Source: Candidatus Rhodoferax randersensis
Lineage (GTDB): Bacteria; Pseudomonadota; Gammaproteobacteria; Burkholderiales; Burkholderiaceae_C
Length of the DNA stretch: 64,000 nucleotides
Direction: 5' to 3'
Assembly (NCBI GenBank): GCA_016718155.1
Contig: JADKEH010000002.1
Location: 186,001 to 250,000 of the forward strand
Shown here in pieces: positions 1 through 8,328 of this stretch (positions within the stretch are counted from its first letter, which is position 1; each line of letters starts with the position of its first letter). The translations under genes and the position numbers were made by a program. Under the pieces are notes generated by a model. The model was given only the letters and a program-made list of their open reading frames with translations, searched no databases and was not told the DNA's origin.

Positions 1-107
1 TGCGCGGCATAGCGCCCCCTGACCAGTTTCCCACCCAAATCGGCAACGCATACCCTTTGTTGCAGATTCCGGAGCGGGGCGACGACATTTTTGTCACGCC
101 ATATGTG

Positions 108-166
108 TCACTTGATACAAACCTGTCTGACCATTTTGATGTCCGTCAGCCCCATCATGATCTTTT
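108..166 (-). pseudogene. Remnant of the 3' end of a GspE/PilB-type ATPase gene (18 codons plus stop)
   Basis: Read on the minus strand this stretch encodes KIMMGLTDIKMVRQVCIK followed by TGA, identical in protein sequence to the last 18 residues of the GspE/PilB-type ATPase that ends at 1299. Homology stops abruptly at about position 167, so only the extreme C-terminus remains. At the DNA level the stretch belongs to a 60-bp direct repeat (107-166 against 1298-1357) with four mismatched sites, every one synonymous. That pattern suggests this end came from a diverged but functional homologue, for example carried in with the hipBA segment, rather than from a fresh local duplication. Positions 1-107 show nothing I recognise. 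Confidence 0.75.
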
Positions 167-220
167 TTCGTGATCCAGCCGCCCACAACGGCTCTACTGC
201 CAGATGTGTTTAAGACACCG

Positions 221-1220
221 TCAATAGCCTTGGCGCGCACCATCCCAAATTGCCTCCATCCTTTGAAGCAAGGCCGGCGCAATGCTGCCATGGCCGCGTG
301 CCAGTTGTAGGGCCTGACTCATGCCGTCACTGAGTTTGTCCACCACTGCGCCGGGGTCTTGCACGCCACATATGTCGCGGCCAAATTTCTCCAAGTCCTT
401 GCGCGCAGGATAGCTTCGGGCGGGCGACCGGTCGCCACTGCGTTGGCCGCGCCGCAGCTTAAGGGCCATGGTGTGGTCCACCGTCTCGATGCCGCCAGGG
501 CGCTCATAGGTATAAAGGGTGGTTGTGACTTGGTCGTAGAGGGGGCTCAACCATACGCTGGGCGCGTCACCTGGGCTGAGCTCGTTATACAGAACCCCAA
601 AGTTCTTCAGGTGTGCGTCGCCATTACGCAAGAGCACGCTAAGCGCCAGAAAGTCGAAAAATTCGCTCAGCGCGGCGGGGGCGTCGGTGCATACGAGTTG
701 CAGGGCGCTGGCAACATCTTCATAGCTACCAATGTACTTGCGGCTGCTCAGGCGGTCGCGCACGCGCAGTTGCATGACGGCCGCGATGTCTTCGAAGCCA
801 AGGCGCTGAGTAGGCGTCCACCAGTTCTTCAAACATTGCGGCGCTACGTCCGCCGCGCAACAGGTCTTGCCGGGACACACTGGCGGGAGCTTCAGTTGGT
901 GGCGCGCCAGGCAGGCTGTACCCCAAACGGCCAATGCCTCCCGAACCCATGAGAGCCAGGAGGTGCATTTTGGAGAGCGCAAATTTGGGATATCGATCCA
1001 GGATGCGATCAAATAGGTAGCCTTCGGGCAGATTCATGTCCAGCGCGGCAAACAAATCGCCATCCTGGAAAACGCGCTCGCTTGCTGGCAGGCCCAGCCC
1101 CACGAAACGCTGCGCACCCGGCTCATACACCAGTTGGTAGACCGACTGCTTGAGCAATGCGGCCGTAGCTTGACCGGCGACGCTGATCTGCAACTCTTTA
1201 AGCCGTTCGGGCCAGTTCAC
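221..1220 (-). pseudogene. hipA: Decayed HipA-like serine/threonine kinase toxin (frameshift plus internal deletion)
   Basis: HipA toxins are kinases that inactivate tRNA-charging or translation factors and are held in check by HipB. The N-terminal HipA segment reads from a GTG at 1220 down to about 805 (ending FEELVDAY). The C-terminal half is in another frame from about 810 to the stop at 221. The C-terminal half keeps the catalytic-loop motif NGDAHLKNF (about 598-634) and the metal-binding Asp in SPLYD. The segment normally joining the halves, over 100 residues with the SGVQPK-type ATP-binding loop, is missing at the junction, so the product cannot be an active kinase. The GTG overlaps the stop of the upstream hipB remnant (GTGA), as in an intact hipBA operon. 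The family call is firm; that it is dead is inferred from the missing loop and the frame change. Confidence 0.8.
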
Positions 1221-1297
1221 TCGCCATCCTCTGCATGCAGGTGGGCAAACGCCCTTTGCAATGCCTGAACATGGAGCCCGGGGCTAAGGCCGGCATC
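1217..1297 (-). pseudogene. hipB: HipB-like antitoxin remnant (last 26 codons)
   Basis: Immediately upstream of the hipA remnant an open frame encodes a 26-residue tail (DAGLSPGLHVQALQRAF, then AHLHAEDGE) ending in TGA that overlaps the hipA GTG by the GTGA arrangement. Overlapping stop and start codons are usual for hipB-hipA operons, and the tail resembles the C-terminus of an XRE/HipB antitoxin. The helix-turn-helix part is absent, because the frame runs straight into the copy of the gspE 3' end at 1298. The identification rests on position and a short stretch only, so it is an inference. Confidence 0.5.
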
Positions 1298-1357
1298 GTC
1301 ACTTAATACAAACCTGTCGCACCATTTTGATGTCCGTGAGCCCCATCATGATCTTTT
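1298..1357. repeat. 60-bp direct repeat, intact copy (partner at 107-166)
   Basis: This copy is the 3' end of the complete gspE-like gene. It matches 107-166 at all but four short mismatch sites, all silent in the encoded peptide. The two copies bracket the hipBA remnant exactly, and the hipB remnant ends one base before this copy. The geometry resembles attL/attR of an element that integrates into the 3' end of a gene while restoring it, or a homologous-recombination scar. No integrase is seen in the 1.1 kb between them. Confidence 0.75.
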
Positions 1358-3714
1358 CCATGCCGTCCATCTTGAGGGTGCGCATGCCGCCTTCGACCGC
1401 TGCCGCGAAGACCTCCGCCACGCGGGCGCGCTCCTGGATCAGCTTTTTGATCGGGTCATCGGCAATCAGTAGCTCGTGCAGGCCGATGCGGCCCTTGTAG
1501 CCGGTCTTGTTACATTTGTCGCAGCCCACTGCCCGGTAGAACTTGAGCTGGCCGCCGTCGCCATAGCTGCTGGCCCAGCCATCCACCAGGTTTTGCATCT
1601 CGCCGTCGTAGTCGGCCTTCCAGGCGGACGAATGCCGCAGTTCTTCGGCGTATTCCACCGCGAAGCGACGCAACTCGGTGTTGTCCGGTACGTACCCTTC
1701 CTTGCAGTCGCACAGCTTTTTGGCCAGCCGCTGCGCCAGGATGCCAAGCAAAGCGTCGGCAAAGTTGAACGGGTCCATGCCCATGTCCAGCAGACGGGTG
1801 ATCGATTCGGGCGCTGAATTGGTGTGCAGGGTGGAGAACACCAGGTGGCCGGTCAGCGACGCCTCCACACCCATCGCCACGGTCTCTTTGTCGCGTGACT
1901 CGCCAACCATGATGATGTCGGGGTCGGCGCGCAGAAAGGCCCGCATCACCAAGGCGAAGTCTATGCCCGCCTTGCGGTTGATCTGCACTTGCCGCAAACC
2001 CTTCTGGGTGATTTCCACCGGATCCTCGGCGGTCCAGATTTTGGTGTCTGGCGTGTTGAGGTGCTTCAGGATGGAGTGCAGCGTGGTGGTCTTGCCGGAA
2101 CCGGTGGGGCCACAGACGTAGAACAGGCCGTAGGGTTTTTCCACGGTTCGGATCACCCGCTCTTTGTTGTGCGGCGTCAGGCCCAGCTTGTCCAAGGGGA
2201 TGGGCTCGCCAGCGGCCAGAATCCGCATCACCACGTCTTCCACGCCGCCGGCCGAAGGAATGGTGGCCACACGCAGCTCAATGTCCAGCGGGCCGTACTT
2301 CTTGAACTTGATCTTGCCGTCCTGCGGCTTGCGACGCTCTGAGATGTCCAGATCGCACATGATCTTGAGGCGCGTGACCATCGCTTGACGAAAGTGTGCT
2401 GGCACTTCGATGTAGGGCATCAAGGTGCCGTCAATGCGAAAGCGAATGCCGGTTTTGAGCTTGCCCGGCATCGGCTCGATGTGGATGTCGGACGCCTTCT
2501 GGTTGTTTGCGTCGATGATCACTTTATTGACGAACTTGACCAACTCGTTGTCGGCCGCCGCCGACTCCAGTGAGTCATCGTTGATCAGGTCCTCAATCGG
2601 CGTGTCCATGTCGGCCAGCAGTTGGTCAATGGAGCCACCCTCCACACCGGCGCCAAAGAGCTGCGCCAGTGTTTCCTGAAACTCGGTCTGCGTGGTTACC
2701 CGGTAGGCGAACTTGGTCATGCGCTGGAACACCTGCGGCACCACCCGGGAGCCCCGAACCGCCTCGGGGTCGACGCACATGATGACCAGCCCCTCTGGCG
2801 ATTCTTCGAGCGGAATCCATCCCTGCTCTTCCAAAAAATCGCGCTTGAGCGGGCCGTGCAGCATCTCGGAGCGAATGCGCCCGGAGTTGAACGGCTCATA
2901 CGGCACCCGGAAGAACTTGGACAGGGAGGGGCCGATCTGGGCCGGTCGTACTTTGTAGTGCGCCATCAGCACATGCTCGACGGCCTTGCCATTGGTGCGT
3001 GCCTCGTGCAGGCATTGCTCCAGCTCTGCCGCGCTCATGACGCCATCCGCCACCAAGCGGTCGTACTTGGTTGCCTTGCTGCGCAGCCCATCCTCGGCCT
3101 TTTGGACACGTTGTCTGATCGCCGTGGCCAGCGTTTTGCAGAGCTGGGTCACACCCTCGACTTCGAGCCCACTGAACGGCTGGTCATTCTTGTTGTTGAT
3201 GACCTGCAACACACCATGCAGCACGTCGCCCCCAACAATGGGGGCTGCCAGCATCTGACGCGTGCGATAGCCCGAGCGCTTGTCGACTTCTTTCAGGAAG
3301 GTCAGCGCGGGGTGAATCTTTAAGTGCTTCCTCGTCATAGACATCGGCCAAATTGACGAGCTCGCGGCTGAAGGCAGCGTAGCCTGCAATGCTCTGGGGC
3401 GTGATCGGCAGTCTGAGGTCGCGACTGCTGTTGAGCCCGGTCTTGATCTTCGACACAATGGACGATTGATCCTCGCTGACCGCGTACAGCGTAAGCCGGT
3501 CCGCATTGAGCAATTTGCAGATGTCGGGACTCACGTCGAGCATGATCTGGTCAAGGTTCTCGGTGTCGTGAATCCGTGCCGTGACCTGCTGCAATTGCTT
3601 GTAGAACAGGGCTTCGAATGTCAGCCCGCGCTTGTCGGCGGGCAATTTTTGCGACTCAAAGAACGCTTGCTCGGAACTGCGGTCCGCAGCGCCAGGCTTC
3701 AAAACCGCGCTCAC
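1299..3714 (-). pseudogene. GAF-domain GspE/PilB-type secretion/pilus ATPase, interrupted by a +1 frameshift
   Basis: This is a hexameric motor ATPase of the type II secretion/type IV pilus assembly class, about 804 residues if the frame is repaired. The likely start is the GTG at 3714, which overlaps the stop of the phosphodiesterase gene (GTGA). An N-terminal GAF-like domain occupies roughly residues 30-190. A T2SSE_N/MshEN-like region follows, then the ATPase core with Walker A GPTGSGKTT (about 2085-2112), an Asp-box/Walker B region (RADPDIIMVGE), the His box (STLHTN), and a zinc-binding tetracysteine (CDC then CDKC) before the C-terminus. Near 3318-3321 the minus strand reads CTT AAA GAT; removing one A restores the GAF sequence, so a single-base insertion separates the halves. 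No other pilus or type II secretion gene is in the window, so it may be an accessory motor controlled by its operon neighbours. Whether the frameshift is real is unknown. Confidence 0.85.
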
Positions 3715-4502
3715 AGCAAAAACTCCTGCCCGGCGCGCAGCCACCGGATGTCGTGCGTGACGTTGGGACCCGTCACTGCCGTCTGGTCGAAGCGCTGAAT
3801 CTCAGCCATGATCATTTCAGTCTCGGCGGGTTTGGTATGCGTGATGTAGATGGGGAAACGCTTGTCCTTGGCAATCAGGTCAAGCTCATCGGCCAGAACC
3901 ATCGGTGACAGATGAAGGCTGCGCTTGGCCAAGTCTTTCTCGCGGTTGCTAAAGGCAGTCTCGATGACCAGCATCGACACGTCCAGCTGATTGATTCTGC
4001 GCCAGAACGCCGGATTGCGTTCCGTGTCGCCGGAGAAAACCCAACAGCCCCCACCGGTTGTGATGGCGTAAGCGCAAGCGGGCACGGTGTGAACCGCCGG
4101 CAGAACCTCAATGGCCTTGCCGGCCAGGTGCAAGGTGTCGCCCACCTGGTGTTCATGAAAACTCACAAACGGGGCCTCCGGCAACGGAATGCGGCTGAAG
4201 TCTGGCCAGATGACGTCATTGAATATGTGAACCTTCAATGCTTCAATGGTTCCGGCCAAGGCATGGATCTGCAACGGTGTGGGGCGACTGCTGCCAATGG
4301 TGTCAACCATCAGCGGCAGGGCCGCGATGTGGTCAAGGTGGGAATGGGTCAGGATGACATGGTTGATATTGCGCATTTCGGCAAGCGTCAGATCCCCCAC
4401 GCCAGTGCCGGCATCGACCAGCACGTCATCGTCGACCAGAAACGACGTGGTCCGGCAATCCTTCGCGATTGCGCCAGAGCAGCCGAGTACACGTACTTTC
4501 AT
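3711..4502 (-). CDS. Metallo-beta-lactamase-fold cyclic-nucleotide phosphodiesterase (class II, CpdP/PDE1-like)
   Basis: Predicted to hydrolyse cAMP/cGMP to the 5' nucleotide. The 263-residue cytoplasmic protein carries the metal-binding motif THSHLDH (about residues 53-59), a distal SGDT motif, a glutamate-bearing IETAF motif and the C-terminal ITHTKP motif typical of class II phosphodiesterases within the metallo-beta-lactamase fold. It starts eight bases after the stop of the adenylate cyclase gene, with AGGAG overlapping that stop, and its own stop overlaps the start of the ATPase gene. Being next to a class III adenylate cyclase makes cAMP the natural substrate: the operon encodes both making and breaking of the messenger. 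An RNase Z-like or other MBL hydrolase role is the main alternative. Confidence 0.75.
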   Translation of the reverse strand: MKVRVLGCSGAIAKDCRTTSFLVDDDVLVDAGTGVGDLTLAEMRNINHVILTHSHLDHIAALPLMVDTIGSSRPTPLQIHALAGTIEALKVHIFNDVIWPDFSRIPLPEAPFVSFHEHQVGDTLHLAGKAIEVLPAVHTVPACAYAITTGGGCWVFSGDTERNPAFWRRINQLDVSMLVIETAFSNREKDLAKRSLHLSPMVLADELDLIAKDKRFPIYITHTKPAETEMIMAEIQRFDQTAVTGPNVTHDIRWLRAGQEFLL

Positions 4503-4510
4503 CGCCGCTC

Positions 4511-6760
4511 CTACTTCGTTTCAAAATTCGTTGCGCCATCCCATTTTGGATCAAAGGGCAACAAACGCATAGAGGCGACGCGCTCGGAATAGAGCTGATA
4601 GAGGTACTTTTTCGCGTTCATACGCAATAGATTAAGCATCAGAATGTCGGACTGCTCCCAATCCTGGGACCGGTAGGCCTTCAAAAAGGACGTCCAGGTC
4701 TTGATTTCCTGACCCTGTGCCGTAGAAAGTTCATCCGCGCGCGCAATCGGGCAAAAGATCGAAACCGCCTGGTCCTTGCCCTTGACGCGTACCTTGTCCA
4801 ACTCGGCCCAAGCGAACTGCGGCACCAGCTTACGCGTGGATTCGCTCACCACGGCATCGACCCCATATATGCGCGACAGGCCTTCCAGCCTGGAGCCGAG
4901 GTTAACCGCGTCGCCGATAACGGTGTACGCACGCCGGATATCGGAACCCATGTTCCCCACGCACATGACGCCGGTGTTGACACCCACACCAACACCAATT
5001 TCAGGCAGACCCCGGGCCCGATGGTCCTGATTTAGCACGCCAACAGCCTGAGCGATCTCCATGGCCGTTTTTACAGCTAGGTAAGGATGATCAGGGTTCT
5101 CCACCGGCGCACCCCAAAAAGCCATGACACAGTCGCCCATGTACTTGTCAATAGTGCCTCGATTGCCTTGAATGACTTGCGTCAGACGACTGAAGACTTC
5201 ATTGAGCAACGCCTGCACTTGAGTCGGCTCCAGGTTCTCCGACAGCTTGGTGAACCCGCGCATATCACAAAATAGGACAGTCATCTCCTTGCTGCGGGCC
5301 GTCATGCTGTAGCGGTCCGGGTCCTTCACCATCTCGTCAACCAGCTCGGGCGGCACGTAGGTTCCGAACAAGTGGGCCAGCTCACGCTTGGACCGACTCT
5401 CGACAAAATAGCCATAACTCATGTTCAGCGCAAATGCGGTGGCCACCATCACCAAGGCCGAGGCCAGGGGAAGCACCAGCCGATGGGCGCCATACAGCCA
5501 GAAGTTCAGACCAACCACTGCCATCACAACCGCGACGCTGATCAACACCGCTCGCGGCGCGGACACCAGCGGCAGCGTCACAGCCAGCAGCAGGCCAGCG
5601 ATCAGCAAAACGGCGACCTCATAGCCAAGGGCATAGTCCGGGGCCACGAACACTCGGTTGTCTAGCAAACCGGACAGCACGTTCGCATTGGCCTCCACAC
5701 CGGGGTAGGCCTGCCCCACTGGCGTCGTGCGCAGGTCCAGCAGTCCTGGCGCGGTGGTGCCCAACAGAACGACTTTTCCTCTCAGGCTGCCGTCTGAAAT
5801 CCGGCGCGCCAAGACATCAGCGGCGGAAACATAGCGAAACGATCCGCCCTTGACTCCTCCCGGCCCCCGGTAGGGGATCAGAATGGCGCCACGTTTGTCG
5901 ACGGGAATGGCATGAACCTTGCCGCCCTGGTTGAGCAGAATGTTCTCAAGCCCGTGTGCGTTGCGGCTCAGGTAGCGCTCCTTGGAGAATTCGGCGATCA
6001 CCGTAGGCGAACCCGCCATCATCCGAAACATGGCCAACGACAGGGATTGGTGAAACTGGTCCTTGACTTCCGCAACCAGGGGAATGGTCCGAACCACGCC
6101 ATCGGCTTCCGCGATCGTGTTGAAGAAACCAGCCACGGGTGCCGCTCGCACCAAGGGTTCAATATTGGCGCCAAAACCGTTGAAGGAGGTAAAGACCGGT
6201 GCGCGGCCCTGCAAGACATCCTGCCCCATGACCGGCGGCGGCAACACGCCAGAGGTTCGTCCCTCACGGTCGCTGGTAACGTAGTAACCCAACACCACCG
6301 GGCGCTTGCTCAGTGCGGCGGCAAACACCGCGTCGTAGTCGAGTGACCCGCGCAAGGCATTGAGCTTCTCGGCAAATGCCGGGAACTCCCGAAGCTCGTT
6401 CTGCGACAGGGCAGTGAGTTGCTTCAAGCCGGAACTGTCATCGGGTTCAGCAAAGACAACGTCGAAACCAAGCAATGCAATCTGCTGTTGGTCGAAGAGT
6501 TCATCGGTCAACGCGGCGAGCTTGTTGCGGCTCCACGGCCATCGGCCCACCTCGGCGAGGCTCTTCTCGTCAAGGTCGACGATGACGATTCGCTCGTCCA
6601 ATGTGCCCGGCATGGTGGCACGCAAGCGGGCGTCATAAATGATGTTTTCCAGATGCTGGAGCACATCCAATCTGACCGCGCCAGCCGCATGCAGCAAGGC
6701 AAACGCCAGCGGCAGCAAGGTCACCGCAATGCGGCGCCAATGCTTCAGAAGGGTTTCCAT
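4511..6760 (-). CDS. CHASE2-sensor transmembrane class III adenylate cyclase
   Basis: This 749-residue inner-membrane receptor should make cAMP from ATP in response to an extracytoplasmic cue. It has an N-terminal membrane segment (about residues 10-28), a periplasmic CHASE2 domain (about 30-350), a cluster of hydrophobic segments (about 375-445) and a cytoplasmic cyclase domain (about 475-665). Both metal-binding aspartates are present (LFCDMRGFT and YMGDCVMAF). The Lys in DKYMGD and the Thr in YTVIGD are the residues that select adenine over guanine, and VNLGSRLE supplies the Asn/Arg transition-state pair. All catalytic residues are thus intact and ATP specificity is expected. The start has a good ribosome site (GGCAGGAGGG). 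It sits between the FHA gene and the phosphodiesterase, and shares its sensor type with the kinase that heads the operon. Confidence 0.92.
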   Translation of the reverse strand: METLLKHWRRIAVTLLPLAFALLHAAGAVRLDVLQHLENIIYDARLRATMPGTLDERIVIVDLDEKSLAEVGRWPWSRNKLAALTDELFDQQQIALLGFDVVFAEPDDSSGLKQLTALSQNELREFPAFAEKLNALRGSLDYDAVFAAALSKRPVVLGYYVTSDREGRTSGVLPPPVMGQDVLQGRAPVFTSFNGFGANIEPLVRAAPVAGFFNTIAEADGVVRTIPLVAEVKDQFHQSLSLAMFRMMAGSPTVIAEFSKERYLSRNAHGLENILLNQGGKVHAIPVDKRGAILIPYRGPGGVKGGSFRYVSAADVLARRISDGSLRGKVVLLGTTAPGLLDLRTTPVGQAYPGVEANANVLSGLLDNRVFVAPDYALGYEVAVLLIAGLLLAVTLPLVSAPRAVLISVAVVMAVVGLNFWLYGAHRLVLPLASALVMVATAFALNMSYGYFVESRSKRELAHLFGTYVPPELVDEMVKDPDRYSMTARSKEMTVLFCDMRGFTKLSENLEPTQVQALLNEVFSRLTQVIQGNRGTIDKYMGDCVMAFWGAPVENPDHPYLAVKTAMEIAQAVGVLNQDHRARGLPEIGVGVGVNTGVMCVGNMGSDIRRAYTVIGDAVNLGSRLEGLSRIYGVDAVVSESTRKLVPQFAWAELDKVRVKGKDQAVSIFCPIARADELSTAQGQEIKTWTSFLKAYRSQDWEQSDILMLNLLRMNAKKYLYQLYSERVASMRLLPFDPKWDGATNFETK

Positions 6761-6813
6761 GGCGCCCTCCTGCCTAGTCGCCTGATCATGACAAACAGGC
6801 TTAAAGGCTTGCT

Positions 6814-7485
6814 CTAGCTATGGATAAATTGCATTTGAGTCCCGGCCAACTCAATCACATCACCATTCTTCAGTGCGACCGGGTCGGTCCCAACCGGCGA
6901 TCCGTTGAGTGTGGGCTTGGCCACGCCTTCAACATGGTGTACCACGAAGGCTTGCTGGCGACGCGTGATCGCGGCCACCGCCACCCCGGGTTTGCCGATG
7001 GTGGTGACCACTTTGGTCAGGGGCACTTCGCGGCCCGCTGCGGCGCCTGACAGGACCTTGATGGCGGCCTGCACAACCGCCAGGCCGGTTGAGTCACCCG
7101 ACAGACTGGATTGGAACTCGGATGGGCGCGCGCTCGAAATCGGGCCCAATCCCCCAGCGCCCGGCTTGAAAATCATGGTTTTTTCGTAACCCGGCGCGGA
7201 ATCGGTCTCGTATTTGATCCGGTACTTGCCAACCTCAATACTGTCGCCACTTTGCAACAGTTGCTTCTTGATGGCCTTGCCGTTGACGTAGGTGCCGTTG
7301 GTGCTGTTGAGGTCTTCCAGATGCACCTCATTGCCGTTCATCTGCAGAACCGCATGCTCTCCACTGACCGCCAGATTGTCAATCACGATATCGTTATACG
7401 GGCGTCGGCCCAAGGTGGTCCGGTCCTTTGTCAACTGGACTTCCTTGATAACCACTCCGTCGATCGATACGATCATTTTCGGCAT
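6814..7485 (-). CDS. FHA-domain protein with a second, degenerate FHA-like domain
   Basis: A 223-residue cytoplasmic adaptor expected to bind phosphothreonine. The N-terminal FHA domain (about residues 20-92) has the canonical GRR, SGEH and NSTNG motifs. The C-terminal part (about 140-222) looks like a second FHA fold that has lost the Ser/Arg and SxxH binding residues. The linker contains YEKTMIF (Thr103), which resembles the phosphorylated ETTSVF segment of actinobacterial GarA and also an EKTAVF motif in the tail of the operon's own kinase. That makes it a candidate substrate or self-ligand. It has a clear ribosome site (AGGAG) and lies between the PP2C phosphatase and the adenylate cyclase. 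The FHA call is secure; the phosphosite is inference. Confidence 0.9.
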   Translation of the reverse strand: MPKMIVSIDGVVIKEVQLTKDRTTLGRRPYNDIVIDNLAVSGEHAVLQMNGNEVHLEDLNSTNGTYVNGKAIKKQLLQSGDSIEVGKYRIKYETDSAPGYEKTMIFKPGAGGLGPISSARPSEFQSSLSGDSTGLAVVQAAIKVLSGAAAGREVPLTKVVTTIGKPGVAVAAITRRQQAFVVHHVEGVAKPTLNGSPVGTDPVALKNGDVIELAGTQMQFIHS

Positions 7486-7533
7486 GACCGACTCCTGTTC
7501 CTGTAATTGGATTTTGAGAATTGCATCAGATTA

Positions 7534-8319
7534 CTACTTTCCAAGCAATCTGGATATTAAACCGCGCTTTTCGGACTCCGCTGTAACTTGCACCACCATA
7601 ACTGTAATATTGTCCCGCCCACCGTTGTCGTTGGCGGCGCCAACCATCAGTTCACACCGATGCTCCAGCGTTCCTTCGCCCCGGATGATTTGGGCAATGG
7701 TGGCATCGTCCACCATGTCGGACAACCCGTCCGAGCACATCAAGTAAAGATCCCCAACCTCGACCTGGTGCTCGTTGAGCTCCAGCATGACACCATCCTC
7801 GACGCCCAAGGCGCGGGTGACCAGATTCTTGTTGGCCGACAGCGCCGCCTGGGCTGGCGTCAGCAGACCAGCATCAATCTGCTCTTGAAGCAAGGAATGG
7901 TCCTTGGTGATCTGCAACAGCACGCCGCCACGAAAACGGTAACAACGTGAATCGCCGATGTGCCCCAACAACAATCGGCCGTCCTGAAAGACGCTCACCA
8001 CCAGTGTGGTGCCCATCCCGGCGTAATGCGGGTTGGAATTGGCCGCATTGAAGATGGACAGGTTGGCGTTATCGACGCAGATCTCCATCGCCCGCCTGAT
8101 TTCACGAACGCTGGCGGACCTACCGGCCTCGGCCAGCCAGCGACTCAGCTCCGACTTGATGAAGGCGGTTGCCATCCCGCTGGCAATCTCACCTGCGTTG
8201 TAGCCCCCCATACCATCGGCCAGGACACCGAGTCGAACACTGTCATCAAAGGCGACGGCATCCTCGTTGTTGTCCCTGGCTCGGCCGGGATCAGATTTGG
8301 CGCAAAAGGTAAAAATCAT
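7534..8319 (-). CDS. PP2C-family protein serine/threonine phosphatase
   Basis: A metal-dependent phosphatase of 261 residues, the usual length for a stand-alone bacterial PP2C/Stp domain. The motifs run in order: RDNNEDA at the N-terminus, LADGMGGYNAG, GHIGDSRCYRFR, a TKDHSL segment, CSDGLSDMV, and GGRDNITVMVV near the C-terminus. Together they give the complete set of metal-binding aspartates. No membrane segment or regulatory domain is attached. It begins nine bases after the kinase gene ends and is followed by the FHA gene, so it is the natural antagonist of the CHASE2 kinase, presumably resetting that kinase and the FHA protein. Confidence 0.93.
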   Translation of the reverse strand: MIFTFCAKSDPGRARDNNEDAVAFDDSVRLGVLADGMGGYNAGEIASGMATAFIKSELSRWLAEAGRSASVREIRRAMEICVDNANLSIFNAANSNPHYAGMGTTLVVSVFQDGRLLLGHIGDSRCYRFRGGVLLQITKDHSLLQEQIDAGLLTPAQAALSANKNLVTRALGVEDGVMLELNEHQVEVGDLYLMCSDGLSDMVDDATIAQIIRGEGTLEHRCELMVGAANDNGGRDNITVMVVQVTAESEKRGLISRLLGK

Positions 8320-8328
8320 TTTTTGAGG

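Noticed and set aside
3310..3325. Programmed +1 frameshift in the motor ATPase gene
   Set aside because: No in-frame stop at the slip site and no internal ribosome-site stimulator seen; a simple insertion explains it better. Kept only as a question.
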